Of a stretch of DNA of 64,000 nt, positions 8,444 through 17,236 are shown piece by piece. The stretch comes from Celeribacter halophilus (GTDB lineage: Bacteria > Pseudomonadota > Alphaproteobacteria > Rhodobacterales > Rhodobacteraceae): assembly GCF_900114135.1 (NCBI RefSeq), contig NZ_FORY01000015.1, positions 17,664 through 81,663 of the forward strand, read 5' to 3'. The notes under the pieces are model-generated. The model saw only the letters and a program-made list of their open reading frames with translations. It did no database searches and was not told the origin of the DNA. Made by a program: the position numbers and the translations under genes. Position 1 is the stretch's first letter, and each line of letters opens with the position of its first letter.

Positions 8444-9274
8444 ATGAGCTACGAATACTCCTATTGCGCGCCGACAGGCGGCCTGCCCGATCAAAACAAT
8501 CACGCCCGTGAACGCGCTGTGTTCACCAACTCTTATGCGGTGATCCCGCATGGGGTGATGTCGGACATCGTTGTGAGCTACCTGCCCGGCTGGGACAAGA
8601 CCCGCGCATGGACCCTTGCCCGTCCGCTAACAGGTTTTGCCGAAACCTTTGCGCAACTGATTGTCGAGGTCTCTCCCGGCGGCGGCTCTTCAGACCCCGA
8701 ACCGGACCCGATGGCCGAATGCGTCCTGTTCATCCTTGCCGGTCATGTCCGCGTGACCATCGGGGCGCGAGCCTATGAGCTGGACCCCGGCGGCTATGTC
8801 TTTGTTGCTCCCGGTGACAAATACACCGTGCAAAACGACAATGACACGCCCGCGACATTTGTGTGGATTCGCAAACGCTACGAACCGGTGCCGGGTATCG
8901 ACATGCCCGAAAGTTTCGTCACCGCCGACATGGAAAAACCACCGATCGAGATGCCCAACACGTCGGGCTACTGGTCCACATCGCGTTTCGTCGACCCTCA
9001 TGACCTGCGCTATGATTTCCACGTCAATATCGTGACCTTCCTGCCGGGCGGCACCATTCCCTTTGCCGAAACCCATGTGATGGAACACGGTCTTTATGTG
9101 CTTCAGGGCCGTGGCGTTTACCTGCTCAATCAGGACTGGGTCGAGGTCTCCGAAGGCGATTTCCTCTGGCTGCGCGCCTTCTGCCCGCAAGCCTGTTACG
9201 CCGCAGGTCGCCAGCCCTTCCGCTATCTGCTCTACAAAGACGTAAACCGTCACGCCAAACTGGAACTGGGATGA
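8444..9274 (+). CDS. allE: (S)-ureidoglycine aminohydrolase
   Basis: Bicupin enzyme that releases ammonia from (S)-ureidoglycine to give (S)-ureidoglycolate. It has 276 residues with two cupin halves: residues about 60-125 (AECVLFILAGHVRVTIGA, GYVFVAPGDKYTVQN) and about 190-265 (FLPGGTIPFAETHVMEHGLYVLQG, the Mn-binding Glu-His-His/Gln set of the second cupin). The N-terminal YYAPTGG-like segment (SYCAPTGGLP) is typical. It starts 12 bases after puuE and overlaps allA by ATGA. Its own substrate requires an allantoate amidohydrolase, which this window does not encode. Confidence 0.92.
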   Translation: MSYEYSYCAPTGGLPDQNNHARERAVFTNSYAVIPHGVMSDIVVSYLPGWDKTRAWTLARPLTGFAETFAQLIVEVSPGGGSSDPEPDPMAECVLFILAGHVRVTIGARAYELDPGGYVFVAPGDKYTVQNDNDTPATFVWIRKRYEPVPGIDMPESFVTADMEKPPIEMPNTSGYWSTSRFVDPHDLRYDFHVNIVTFLPGGTIPFAETHVMEHGLYVLQGRGVYLLNQDWVEVSEGDFLWLRAFCPQACYAAGRQPFRYLLYKDVNRHAKLELG

Positions 9275-9759
9275 GCCGCACCATCACCACAGAACCTCTG
9301 ACGCCGGACGCCTTTGCCCCATATGGCGATGTGCTCGACGCCAGAGGCGCACCGGACAAGATCATCAATCAGGGCAAATGTGGCCGCTATCACGACCGCG
9401 CCTTGGTGGACGTCAGCCCCGAGACCGGCGGGCGCGTCGGCCTGTCGATCTTCAAGGCGGAGCTGCGGGACTTCCCCTACACGCTCGATCTCATCGAACG
9501 CCATCCCGAAGGCTCGCAGGCCTTTGTGCCCATGTCCGCGGACCCGTTCCTTGTGATCGTCTCGGACGGACCCGACGCCACGCCCCGCGCCTTTGTCACC
9601 AACGGGGCTCAGGCGATCAATTTTCACAAGGGCACATGGCACGGGGTTTTGACCCCGATTGCGGGCAATGGTCTTTTTGCCGTCATGGACCGGATCGGCG
9701 ACACGGCCAATCTCGAAGAGCATTGGTTCGACACGCCGTGGACTGTCACAAAAGGCTGA
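9271..9759 (+). CDS. allA: Ureidoglycolate lyase
   Basis: Splits (S)-ureidoglycolate into glyoxylate and urea, the last step of the pathway. The 162-residue length and the motifs LTPDAFAPYGDVLD at the start, ERHPEGSQAFVPM and FHKGTWHGVLTPI in the middle fit the AllA cupin family. It is translationally coupled to allE (ATGA overlap at 9271). The urea produced could feed urease or be recaptured by the urtABCDE system encoded at 26-32 kb. Confidence 0.94.
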   Translation: MSRTITTEPLTPDAFAPYGDVLDARGAPDKIINQGKCGRYHDRALVDVSPETGGRVGLSIFKAELRDFPYTLDLIERHPEGSQAFVPMSADPFLVIVSDGPDATPRAFVTNGAQAINFHKGTWHGVLTPIAGNGLFAVMDRIGDTANLEEHWFDTPWTVTKG

Positions 9760-9815
9760 AACACACAGAGATCACGGCATTGAGCGCAATCTGCAAATTT
9801 CGCTCAATTTCCCTC

Positions 9816-9844
9816 TTGACCCTCTGCGCCGGGCAGTCTACCTA
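9816..9844 (+). promoter_or_regulatory. Sigma-70-type promoter of tRNA-Met
   Basis: TTGACC at 9816-9821, a 17-base spacer and TACCTA at 9839-9844 lie a few bases before the tRNA 5' end, as expected for a short tRNA leader. The -10 is weak, so exact placement could be a base off. Confidence 0.5.
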
Positions 9845-9855
9845 CGCGGCACTTC

Positions 9856-9932
9856 GGCGGAGTAGCTCAGTTGGTTAGAGCAGCGGAATCATAATCCGCG
9901 TGTCGGGGGTTCAAGTCCCTCCTCCGCTACCA
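9856..9932 (+). tRNA. tRNA-Met (anticodon CAT)
   Basis: The 77-base cloverleaf includes a genomically encoded CCA. The acceptor arms GGCGGAG/CTCCGCT pair (first pair G-U), and the D-arm AGCTCAGTTGGTTAGAGC and T-arm GGGGGTTCAAGTCCCTC are standard. The anticodon stem GCGGA/TCCGC encloses the loop ATCATAA with anticodon CAT. It lacks the three G-C pairs of initiator tRNA, so it is elongator tRNA-Met; a lysidine-modified tRNA-Ile2 with the same anticodon is less likely. Confidence 0.95.
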
Positions 9933-10100
9933 TATCCCCTCACATCGCAAAGCAGACCAGATTCGCTCTTGAGCGTGCACCCGCATTTCTTGCGCCCCTT
10001 TCATGGATGCGTTCCAAAAGCCGCACTCACCTGAAGACCCAAACGGGCCAGAACACGCATACGGGTTTCCGTTTCACGCCAGAGCAGGTAACATCTCCCT

Positions 10101-10742
10101 ATGTCGACACCCGCGCCTCTCTCTTGTGACCTTGACCGGATGATCGCCTGTCCGGCCTGTGATGCCTTGCTTGCGGATATATCCGTGGAGACGGGCGAAA
10201 CCGCATCCTGCCCCCGCTGCCATACGGTGATCGAGGCCCCGCGCCCGCTGGCCATGACACGGATCATCATGTTGGCACTGGCCGCTCTGATCCTGATGAT
10301 TGCAGCGGTGTTTTTCCCCTTTCTCGAACTCGGCGCGGCAGGCATGGTGCGACGGAGTTCCTTGCTGGACACGGTGATGGCCTTTGCCACCGGATTAACC
10401 GCACCGCTGACCATCGCCATGGCGGCGCTGATCGTGATTCTGCCCGTCAGCCGGTTTCTGGCGCTTCTTTATGTGTTGGGGCCTATGGCCTTTGGCTGGC
10501 ATCCGGCGCGCCATGCGGCAAAGGTCTTTCGGCTGGCCGAAGCCCTGCGTCCATGGGCTATGGCGGAGGTCTTCATCGTGGGGGTGGCTGTTGCGCTGGT
10601 CAAAGTGGCCGGTCTGGCCCATGTCTCGCTCGGCCCAGCTTTCTGGGCCTTCGTCGCCTTGGTCGTTGTGACCGTATTGAAAGACAATTTCATGAGTAGA
10701 GTGACCGTTTGGAAAACACTGGAAGCCCGCCGCACATCCTGA
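10101..10742 (+). CDS. pqiA: PqiA-domain membrane protein, first half
   Basis: Inner-membrane component of a PqiABC/LetAB-type envelope lipid transport system. The 213-residue protein begins with a zinc-ribbon-like domain (CPACDALL and CPRCHTV, residues about 14-40). Four hydrophobic segments follow, including RIIMLALAALILMIAAVFFPFLEL and the VLGPMAFGWHP region. E. coli PqiA contains two such units in one chain; here the units are two genes overlapping by 34 bases. It starts the run to pqiB and pqiC. Confidence 0.85.
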   Translation: MSTPAPLSCDLDRMIACPACDALLADISVETGETASCPRCHTVIEAPRPLAMTRIIMLALAALILMIAAVFFPFLELGAAGMVRRSSLLDTVMAFATGLTAPLTIAMAALIVILPVSRFLALLYVLGPMAFGWHPARHAAKVFRLAEALRPWAMAEVFIVGVAVALVKVAGLAHVSLGPAFWAFVALVVVTVLKDNFMSRVTVWKTLEARRTS

Positions 10743-11347
10743 CCGCGCGTGACGCGGGTCTGATCGGCTGCACCCAATGTGGCAAGGTGCATCTGCCCAC
10801 CACAGCCACCTGCTCGCGCTGCGGAGCCACGCTACAGATGCGCGACAAGGCCAGTCTGCAAAAGGTCTGGGCATGGCTGATCGCCGGAATCATCGTCTAT
10901 ATCCCCGCCAATCTCTATCCGATGCTCGCCACGGCCAGCCTTGGGCATACCACAGAGAACACCATTGTCGGCGGGGTGATCGAGTTGATGCATCACGGGT
11001 CTTACGGTGTGGCCGGAATTGTCTTTGTCGCCTCCATCGTGATACCGGTCGCCAAATTCATCGCCATCGCCTTTCTCGCCCTCACCGTCACCCGCCGCGT
11101 GCGCATGTCGGCGCACCATCGTCATACCCTGTTTGAAGTGGTGGAATTCATTGGACGCTGGTCGATGATTGATGTCTTTGTTGTCGCGATCCTGTCCTCT
11201 CTGGTAAGACTGGATTTCGCCGCCACAATCACTCCGGGGATTGCGGCCATAAGTTTTGCGCTTTCCGTGGCGTTTACCATGATAGCGGCGCTGAGTTTCG
11301 ATGAACGCCTGATCTGGGATGCGAGTGAAGATGAGCCAAGAGAATAA
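10709..11347 (+). CDS. pqiA: PqiA-domain membrane protein, second half
   Basis: The second PqiA unit has 212 residues, with paired CTQCGKVH and CSRCGATL cysteines near residues 20-40. Four hydrophobic segments follow, including the family motif YIPANLYPML and a GSYGVAGIVFVASIVIPVAKF helix. It overlaps the first unit at its start and pqiB at its end, so all are translated together. The two PqiA proteins probably form one complex that hands lipids to the MCE protein PqiB. Confidence 0.87.
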   Translation: MENTGSPPHILTARDAGLIGCTQCGKVHLPTTATCSRCGATLQMRDKASLQKVWAWLIAGIIVYIPANLYPMLATASLGHTTENTIVGGVIELMHHGSYGVAGIVFVASIVIPVAKFIAIAFLALTVTRRVRMSAHHRHTLFEVVEFIGRWSMIDVFVVAILSSLVRLDFAATITPGIAAISFALSVAFTMIAALSFDERLIWDASEDEPRE

Positions 11348-13457
11348 CCCCACCCCTCCGGTCCAGCCCGCAGACATGGTGATCGCACCGGCAAAGCGGA
11401 GCTTCTGGCGCAACCTGTCCTATGTCTGGCTCGTGCCTCTGGCCGCGCTTGTGGTCACCCTGTTCATCGCGTGGCAAAGCTGGGCGGAACGCGGTCAGCG
11501 CATCGAAATCCTCTTCGAGAACGCGGCGGGTGTGACGGCGGATGAAACCACCCTGCGCTACCGCGACGTGAATATCGGTGTGGTGGAAGACATCACCTTC
11601 GCGCCGGATCTCTCTTCGGTCGTGGTCACCGCGCGGATTGATCGCACTGTCGCGGCCTCGCTCCCGGCAGATGCAAAGTTCTGGATCGTCCGCCCTGAAG
11701 TCTCCGCAAGCCGGATCAGCGGGCTTTCGACCGTGCTGTCAGGGGCCTATATTCAAGCGGCCTTCACCCCCTCGACAGAGAACCGCGCCACGACATTTAC
11801 CGGATTGGAGGAAACCCCTCTTATTTTGCCGGGGATGGAAGGCACCAAAGTCACGCTGCGCACGGAAGCGGGCACACAGCTTGTCCCCGGTGCACCGATC
11901 TTCCACCAAGGCATCGAGGTCGGCAAAATCGAGACCCCGCGTTTGCAGGACAGTGGCGAGGGCGTCATGGTTGATGCCTTCATCAACGCGCCCTACGACC
12001 AACGCCTGACCAGCGCGACGCGTTTCTGGCAGGTCTCCGGCTTTTCGGTGAACTTCGGCCCCGGCGGGCTGAACCTCTCGGTCGGCTCCATCGCCAGCCT
12101 CGTGCGCGGCGGCATTGCCTTTGACACGGTGTTTTCCGGCGGCGAACCGGTCCGCACCGGACAGATTTTCGACCTTTACGATGGCGAGGACACCGCGCGG
12201 GCCAGCGTCTTCCGCGAGAGCATCGAGAATGCGGTCGATCTGACCGTGGAATTCGACGAATCCGTGAGCGGTCTGAGCGCGGGATCCTCGGTGGTTTATA
12301 AGGGCGTCAAGATCGGCTCGGTCTCCTTCCTCGGGGCTTTCATCGAAGAGAAAGACGGAGAGCAGGAGGTTGTCTTGCGCGCCGTGATCTCTATCGATCC
12401 GCAAAGGCTCGGCCTCGCCGCCGATGCCCCCGCCGCAGAGGTGATCGCCTTTTTCTCCAACGCCGTGCAAAACGGATTGCGGGCGCGTCTCGGCACACAG
12501 AGCATGTTCAGCCGGTCGCTCATCGTCGAACTGGTCGAATTGCCCGACGCCGCCCCCGCCACGCTTGGCATTTTCGCGGAAACCGCACCGCTTCTGCCCT
12601 CCGTCCCCTCGGACCTGCCGGATGTGGGCGCGACGGCGCAAGGGTTGCTGCAACGGGTCAATGACCTTCCTGTCGAGGAGCTTCTGGACCAGACCATCGC
12701 CACGCTGGCCGCCGTCGAAAGCCTTGCGGGGGATGAAAACCTGCGTGCGGCACCGGATGCCTTTGTCGGGCTCATCGACGATGCACGCGGTCTCATCGGC
12801 AGTCCGGAGACCCAAGCCCTACCTGCAGAGTTGAATACCGCCGTCTCGGAACTGCGCGCCGTGTCCGAACAGTTGCGGCAGGCTGATGCGGTGAACCGGC
12901 TCGTGGCCGCCCTTGATGCCGCCGAAATCGCAGCCACCTCGGTGACGGATGTCGCGGCCAATATCGATGAGGCCACGCAGACCCTGCCCGCTCTGATTGA
13001 GGACTTGCAGGCCCTGACCGCAAAAGCCAATGCGCTTGAAGTCGAACAATTCCTCGCGGCGGCGCAGGCCTTTCTCGAAGGTGCAGACCGGCTGATCGAC
13101 ACACCGGACACCCGCGCCCTGCCCGCCAGCCTGACCGGCGCGCTGGACGAAGCACGCTCCGCGCTCTCCGAATTGCGTGAAGGCGGGTTGATCGAGAACA
13201 CCAACGCCACGCTCGCCTCGGCGCGTGATGCCTCTGCGGCGGTGGAACAGGCGACAGCAAACCTGCCGGACCTCTCTGCCCGTATCGAAGCTCTGGTGGC
13301 CGAGGCTGAAAAAACGCTGTCCGAATATGGTGCGCAATCCAGCTTCAACCGCGAAACGCTTTCCTCGCTGCGCGAAGTCCGTGCCGCCGCCGAAGCGCTC
13401 AGCAAACTGGCCCGCGCCATCGAGCGCAACCCCAATTCCCTCTTGTTTGGACGGTGA
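11331..13457 (+). CDS. pqiB: MCE-domain intermembrane transport protein PqiB
   Basis: Periplasm-spanning MCE protein of 708 residues that should bridge inner and outer membranes for lipid transfer. After a cytoplasmic tail and one membrane helix (residues about 28-48, LVPLAALVVTLFIAW) there are three MCE repeats. Their markers are LRYRDVNIGVVEDI, IFHQGIEVGKIETP and VVYKGVKIGSVSF. A long Ala/Leu/Glu/Asp-rich helical C-terminus (residues about 430-700) probably forms the tunnel. ATG 11331 was preferred over 11319. It is longer than E. coli PqiB (about 546 residues) because of the helical tail. It overlaps the pqiA unit upstream and abuts pqiC. Confidence 0.87.
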   Translation: MSQENNPTPPVQPADMVIAPAKRSFWRNLSYVWLVPLAALVVTLFIAWQSWAERGQRIEILFENAAGVTADETTLRYRDVNIGVVEDITFAPDLSSVVVTARIDRTVAASLPADAKFWIVRPEVSASRISGLSTVLSGAYIQAAFTPSTENRATTFTGLEETPLILPGMEGTKVTLRTEAGTQLVPGAPIFHQGIEVGKIETPRLQDSGEGVMVDAFINAPYDQRLTSATRFWQVSGFSVNFGPGGLNLSVGSIASLVRGGIAFDTVFSGGEPVRTGQIFDLYDGEDTARASVFRESIENAVDLTVEFDESVSGLSAGSSVVYKGVKIGSVSFLGAFIEEKDGEQEVVLRAVISIDPQRLGLAADAPAAEVIAFFSNAVQNGLRARLGTQSMFSRSLIVELVELPDAAPATLGIFAETAPLLPSVPSDLPDVGATAQGLLQRVNDLPVEELLDQTIATLAAVESLAGDENLRAAPDAFVGLIDDARGLIGSPETQALPAELNTAVSELRAVSEQLRQADAVNRLVAALDAAEIAATSVTDVAANIDEATQTLPALIEDLQALTAKANALEVEQFLAAAQAFLEGADRLIDTPDTRALPASLTGALDEARSALSELREGGLIENTNATLASARDASAAVEQATANLPDLSARIEALVAEAEKTLSEYGAQSSFNRETLSSLREVRAAAEALSKLARAIERNPNSLLFGR

Positions 13458-13462
13458 TCAAT

Positions 13463-14023
13463 ATGGTTCGTTTTCTCCCCCTCGCCCTTCTGGCGCTCAC
13501 CGCATGCGGCAGCACGGAACCGCGCTACCTGATTGACAGCGCTCCTGCCGAGACCTCGGCCCAAGTCCGGATGCAGGTGGCGACGCTGGAAGTCCGCGAT
13601 GTGTCCCTTCCGGCCTATGCCGAAGACTCGCAAATCCTGATCGAAGGGGCCGACGGGGCGTTGACGCCCTTAGACAATGCGCTCTGGGCCGACGAGCCGA
13701 CCCGCGCCGTGACCATGCGCCTTGCCGAAGCCATCGGACGCGGCGGCACTGCCACGGTGGCGGTGGAGCCTTGGCCTCTTGAAACTCCGGCGCAAGCTGA
13801 GATACATGTGCTGGTGTCAGAGATGGTTGCACGCGCCTCCGGTCAGTTCGACCTGAAAGGCCAGTTCGCAATTTCGTCATATGACCATGTTATCCGTGAA
13901 CGCATAAAGCGTTTCGAAATCTCGGTGCCCCTGAACGAAGCCACCCCTCGCGGGATCGCTCAAACTTCGGGGCTGGCGCTGCAAAAACTGGCAGAGCAGA
14001 TCACCCGAGAACTGGCACGGTGA
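13463..14023 (+). CDS. pqiC: PqiC-like outer-membrane lipoprotein
   Basis: This 186-residue lipoprotein belongs to the ABC-type transport auxiliary (PqiC/YmbA) family. The signal peptide ends in a lipobox LLALTAC, with the lipidated Cys about residue 15. The mature part has RYLIDSAP and a typical RLAEAI...EPWPLETP strand region. An ATG at 13463 preceded by GGTGA is preferred; a GTG at 13454 that overlaps the pqiB stop is also possible. It should anchor the PqiB tunnel at the outer membrane. Confidence 0.8.
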   Translation: MVRFLPLALLALTACGSTEPRYLIDSAPAETSAQVRMQVATLEVRDVSLPAYAEDSQILIEGADGALTPLDNALWADEPTRAVTMRLAEAIGRGGTATVAVEPWPLETPAQAEIHVLVSEMVARASGQFDLKGQFAISSYDHVIRERIKRFEISVPLNEATPRGIAQTSGLALQKLAEQITRELAR

Positions 14024-14062
14024 GTCGCGACTGATTCATTCCTGTCAAGCGCCAACTACATA

Positions 14063-14092
14063 TTGACAGAGCGCCCCCAAAAACATCTATAT
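14063..14092 (+). promoter_or_regulatory. Sigma-70 promoter of nrdHIEF
   Basis: A consensus TTGACA at 14063-14068 is followed 17-18 bases later by TCTATA/CTATAT at 14086-14092. It lies just before the cobalamin riboswitch, so the transcript would begin near 14100 and carry the aptamer. Confidence 0.65.
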
Positions 14093-14098
14093 GATGTT
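14082..14098. promoter_or_regulatory. Inverted repeat over the nrd -10 element (possible NrdR site)
   Basis: AACATC-TATAT-GATGTT has perfect 6-base arms and covers the -10 region. A looser AT-rich element, ACTACATATTGACAG, overlaps the -35. Paired boxes over a promoter are typical of the NrdR repressor, but the 17-base odd symmetry differs from the usual 16-base NrdR box, so another repressor is possible. Confidence 0.4.
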
Positions 14099-14268
14099 GC
14101 TTCGGTTCTATCGGCGCGAGTCGATAGCCCATAGGGCAGACCGGAAAATTCCGGCACTTCCCTTGCAACTGCAAGCGGTTAACACGGCTCACAGCGCCAC
14201 GGGGAACACCTCGGGAAGGCCGGACAAGCCATATCCGCGCAGTCAGGTGACCGGCCGCAGCGGACAAA
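14096..14268 (+). ncRNA. Cobalamin riboswitch
   Basis: The leader before nrdH holds the conserved parts of the AdoCbl aptamer in order. These are CCGGAAAATTCCGG (paired arm) at about 14141-14154, GCAACTGCAAGCGG at 14165-14178 (consensus GCAACTGTAAGCGG), and the B12 box AGTCAGGTGACCGGCC at 14241-14256 (consensus AGYCAGGAGACCTGCC). B12 binding would repress the downstream B12-independent ribonucleotide reductase, a logic known from other bacteria. Boundaries are approximate. Confidence 0.85.
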
Positions 14269-14276
14269 AACACGAA

Positions 14277-14315
14277 CGGAGGGTTCGGAGGTGCGGGAGA
14301 TGCCGTTTCCCTCCG
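14277..14315 (+). promoter_or_regulatory. Putative riboswitch expression platform
   Basis: CGGAGGG at 14277-14283 and CGGAGG at 14286-14291 can each pair with the single downstream CCCTCCG at 14309-14315, giving two mutually exclusive hairpins between the B12 aptamer and nrdH. No T-run follows, so control is more likely at translation than by intrinsic termination. Confidence 0.4.
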
Positions 14316-14341
14316 CGACACGACAAGAGGACGAAAGAGCA

Positions 14342-14584
14342 ATGACCACGCAGAACACCACCGACACCATCATCGTCTATTCCAAACCGGCCTGCGTGCA
14401 ATGCACTGCGACCACCCGCGCGCTCGACGCGAAGGGCCTCTCCTACGACGTTATCGACCTGACACAGGACGACGATGCAATGAGCCGAGTGGCCGGTCTT
14501 GGCTACCGTCAGGCCCCTGTTGTCGTGGCAGGAGACGATCACTGGTCCGGTTTCCGTCCCGACATGATCGCGCGTCTGGTCTGA
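14342..14584 (+). CDS. nrdH: Glutaredoxin-like NrdH redoxin
   Basis: Electron donor for class Ib ribonucleotide reductase, reduced by thioredoxin reductase. The 80-residue thioredoxin-fold protein has the active site CVQC in [17 protein letters not shown] and the NrdH-type C-terminal [12 protein letters not shown] 14342 lies about 9 bases after GAGGA. It is the first gene of the operon and overlaps nrdI (start in TGATG). Confidence 0.93.
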   Translation: MTTQNTTDTIIVYSKPACVQCTATTRALDAKGLSYDVIDLTQDDDAMSRVAGLGYRQAPVVVAGDDHWSGFRPDMIARLV

Positions 14585-15066
14585 TGCCTGCCCCGGTGCC
14601 CGGGGGGCTGTCACCAGATTGCATCCCGGATATCGTCTATTACTCGTCCTCATCGGAGAACACCGTGCGTTTTATCGACAGGCTGGGCCTGCCGGCAAAG
14701 CGCATTCCTATTTCTCCGAAGGATGAAAATCCGGTGATCGACCGACCCTTTGTCCTGATCTGCCCGACATATGCCGATGGCGAAGGGCGCGGGGCGGTTC
14801 CCAAACAGGTTATTCGCCTGTTGAACGATCCCGCCAACCGCGCCTTGATCACAGGCGTTATTGGCACCGGAAACAGAAATTTTGGCACTTTGTTTGCCTC
14901 GTCGGGCGATGTGATCGCCCGCAAATGCAATGTCCCGCTGCTCTACAAATTCGAGCTGGCGGGATTCGACGATGACATTGCCCGGGTCCGCTCGGGGTTG
15001 GAAAAAATGGGCCGGAAATTAGGGCTCACAGAAACGGGGAATGCGCCATGCTCGACGATGGGTTGA
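14584..15066 (+). CDS. nrdI: NrdI flavodoxin
   Basis: FMN protein that supplies oxidant for assembling the dimanganese-tyrosyl cofactor of NrdF. It has 160 residues with the flavodoxin-like start [39 protein letters not shown] and [11 protein letters not shown]. The N-terminus has about 16 extra residues ([16 protein letters not shown]) relative to compact homologues. It overlaps nrdH at its start and nrdE by 19 bases at its end. Confidence 0.92.
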   Translation: MPAPVPGGLSPDCIPDIVYYSSSSENTVRFIDRLGLPAKRIPISPKDENPVIDRPFVLICPTYADGEGRGAVPKQVIRLLNDPANRALITGVIGTGNRNFGTLFASSGDVIARKCNVPLLYKFELAGFDDDIARVRSGLEKMGRKLGLTETGNAPCSTMG

Positions 15067-17174
15067 ACGGCACAACAGACTACCACGCGCTCAACGCCAT
15101 GCTGAATCTCTATGACGAGAAGGGGCATATTCGTTTTGAGGCTGACCGCATGGCCGCGCGTCAGTATTTCTTGCAGCATGTGAACCAGAACACCGTGTTC
15201 TTTCACTCGCTGGACGAGAAACTCGGCTATCTGGTCGAAGAAGGCTATTACGAAGCCGCCGTTCTGGACCAGTATTCCAAGAACTTCATGCGCAAGATCT
15301 GGGACGAGGCCTATGCGAAGAAATTCCGCTTTCCGACCTTTCTGGGCGCTTTCAAATATTACACCTCCTACACGCTGAAGACCCGCGACGGTCAGCGCTA
15401 TCTCGAACGCTATGAGGACCGTGTGGTGATGACCGCGCTGGCTCTGGCGCGTGGGGATGAAGACCTTGCCATGTCCTTTATGGAAGAAATCCTGTCGGGC
15501 CGGTTCCAACCCGCCACGCCGACCTTCCTCAACGCAGGCAAGAAATCCCGTGGCGAGTTGATCTCCTGCTTCCTGCTGCGTCTCGAAGACAACATGGAAA
15601 GCATTGGTCGCGGCATCAACTCCGCGCTGCAACTGTCCAAACGTGGCGGCGGCGTTGCGCTTCTGCTGACCAACATCCGCGAACATGGTGCACCGATCAA
15701 AGGGATCGAGAACCAGTCCTCCGGCGTCATTCCGGTGATGAAACTTCTGGAAGACAGCTTTTCCTACGCCAACCAGCTTGGCGCACGCCAAGGGGCCGGC
15801 GCGGTCTATCTGCATGCACACCACCCCGACATCATGCGTTTCCTCGACACCAAACGCGAAAACGCCGACGAGAAAATCCGCATCAAGACGCTCTCTCTGG
15901 GCGTGGTGATCCCTGACATCACCTTTGAACTCGCCAAGAAAAACGCCGATATGTATCTCTTCTCTCCGCATGACGTGGAAAAGGTCTATGGCGTTCCCTT
16001 CTCGGAAATCTCGGTCACCGAGAAATACGAGGAGATGGTGGACGACAAACGCATCCGCAAAACAAAGATCAACGCCCGCGAGTTCTTCCAGACCATTGCG
16101 GAAATCCAGTTCGAGTCCGGCTATCCCTATGTGATGTTCGAAGACACTGTGAACCGGATGAACCCGATTGCGGGCCGGATCAACATGTCGAACCTCTGCT
16201 CCGAGATTTTGCAGGTCAACGAAGCCTCCGAATTCAACGACGATCTGAGCTATTCCCATCTGGGCACGGATATTTCCTGCAACCTCGGTTCGCTCAACAT
16301 CGCGAAAACCATGGACGGCAAGAACCTCGGCCAGACCGTCGGCACCGCCGTGCGCGCGCTGACCGCTGTGTCGGAAATGTCCGCGATTGATAGCGTGCCT
16401 TCGATCCGTCGCGGCAATGACGAAAGCCATGCCATCGGTCTGGGCCAGATGAACCTGCACGGGTTCCTTGCCCGCGAACGCATCCATTACGGCAGCCCCG
16501 AAGGGATCGAGTTCACCTCCGTCTATTTTGCCGCCGTGGCCTATCATGCGATCCGCGAGAGCAACGCTCTGGCACGTGAATATGGCGAGACCTTCAAAGG
16601 GTTCGAAGACTCCGATTACGCCAACGGAAGCTTCTTCGACAAATACACCGACCGCGACTGGCTCCCTGAAAACGAGGCTGTCAAAGCGCTGTTTGATGGG
16701 ATGGACCTGCCGACCCGCGAAGACTGGGCCAAGCTCAAGGACGCGGTGATGAAAGACGGGCTGTATAATCGCAACCTGCAAGCCGTGCCGCCGACCGGTT
16801 CGATCTCCTACATCAACAACTCCACCTCTTCGATCCATCCGATCGTCTCGAAAGTCGAGATCCGCAAAGAAGGCAAGATCGGGCGCGTCTACTATCCGGC
16901 GGCCTATATGGACAACGACAATCTCGAATACTATCGCGATGCCTACGAGATAGGGCCGGAGAAACTGATCGACACCTATGCGGCGGCCACCGAGCACGTC
17001 GATCAGGGCCTGTCGCTCACATTGTTCTTCCCCGCAGAAGCCACCACGCGCGACATCAATAAAGCCCAGATCTACGCGTGGAAAAAAGGCATCAAAACCA
17101 TCTATTATATCCGCCTGCGTCAGGCTGCCCTTGAGGGCACCGAGGTGCAAGGCTGCGTGTCCTGCACGTTGTAA
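15048..17174 (+). CDS. nrdE: Class Ib ribonucleoside-diphosphate reductase, alpha subunit
   Basis: Catalytic subunit that reduces ribonucleoside diphosphates. The 708-residue length is normal for NrdE. Visible features are [19 protein letters not shown] (first active-site Cys), NLCSEILQ (thiyl radical Cys), [30 protein letters not shown] and the C-terminal redox pair in GCVSCTL. The enzyme does not need B12, consistent with the riboswitch upstream. The partner nrdF lies 570 bases further, an unusually wide gap for this operon. Confidence 0.97.
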   Translation: MLDDGLNGTTDYHALNAMLNLYDEKGHIRFEADRMAARQYFLQHVNQNTVFFHSLDEKLGYLVEEGYYEAAVLDQYSKNFMRKIWDEAYAKKFRFPTFLGAFKYYTSYTLKTRDGQRYLERYEDRVVMTALALARGDEDLAMSFMEEILSGRFQPATPTFLNAGKKSRGELISCFLLRLEDNMESIGRGINSALQLSKRGGGVALLLTNIREHGAPIKGIENQSSGVIPVMKLLEDSFSYANQLGARQGAGAVYLHAHHPDIMRFLDTKRENADEKIRIKTLSLGVVIPDITFELAKKNADMYLFSPHDVEKVYGVPFSEISVTEKYEEMVDDKRIRKTKINAREFFQTIAEIQFESGYPYVMFEDTVNRMNPIAGRINMSNLCSEILQVNEASEFNDDLSYSHLGTDISCNLGSLNIAKTMDGKNLGQTVGTAVRALTAVSEMSAIDSVPSIRRGNDESHAIGLGQMNLHGFLARERIHYGSPEGIEFTSVYFAAVAYHAIRESNALAREYGETFKGFEDSDYANGSFFDKYTDRDWLPENEAVKALFDGMDLPTREDWAKLKDAVMKDGLYNRNLQAVPPTGSISYINNSTSSIHPIVSKVEIRKEGKIGRVYYPAAYMDNDNLEYYRDAYEIGPEKLIDTYAAATEHVDQGLSLTLFFPAEATTRDINKAQIYAWKKGIKTIYYIRLRQAALEGTEVQGCVSCTL

Positions 17175-17182
17175 GATAAGTG

Positions 17183-17208
17183 AGCTGCTTGCTTCGGTGA
17201 GCAGCTCG
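17183..17208 (+). terminator. Hairpin with cUUCGg tetraloop after nrdE
   Basis: GAGCTGCT/AGCAGCTC form an 8-base-pair stem that extends inward through TGC/GTG to a UUCG loop closed by C-G, giving about 11 pairs. It begins 8 bases after the nrdE stop. There is no T-run, so it may be a processing or stability element rather than a terminator. Confidence 0.5.
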
Positions 17209-17236
17209 CAACCAAAAATGTGAAATCGCAATGAAA

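Noticed and set aside
15048..17231. Very long minus-strand open frame opposite nrdE
   Set aside because: It is the antisense shadow of nrdE; high-GC codon bias keeps such frames open, and the plus strand has the full NrdE signature.
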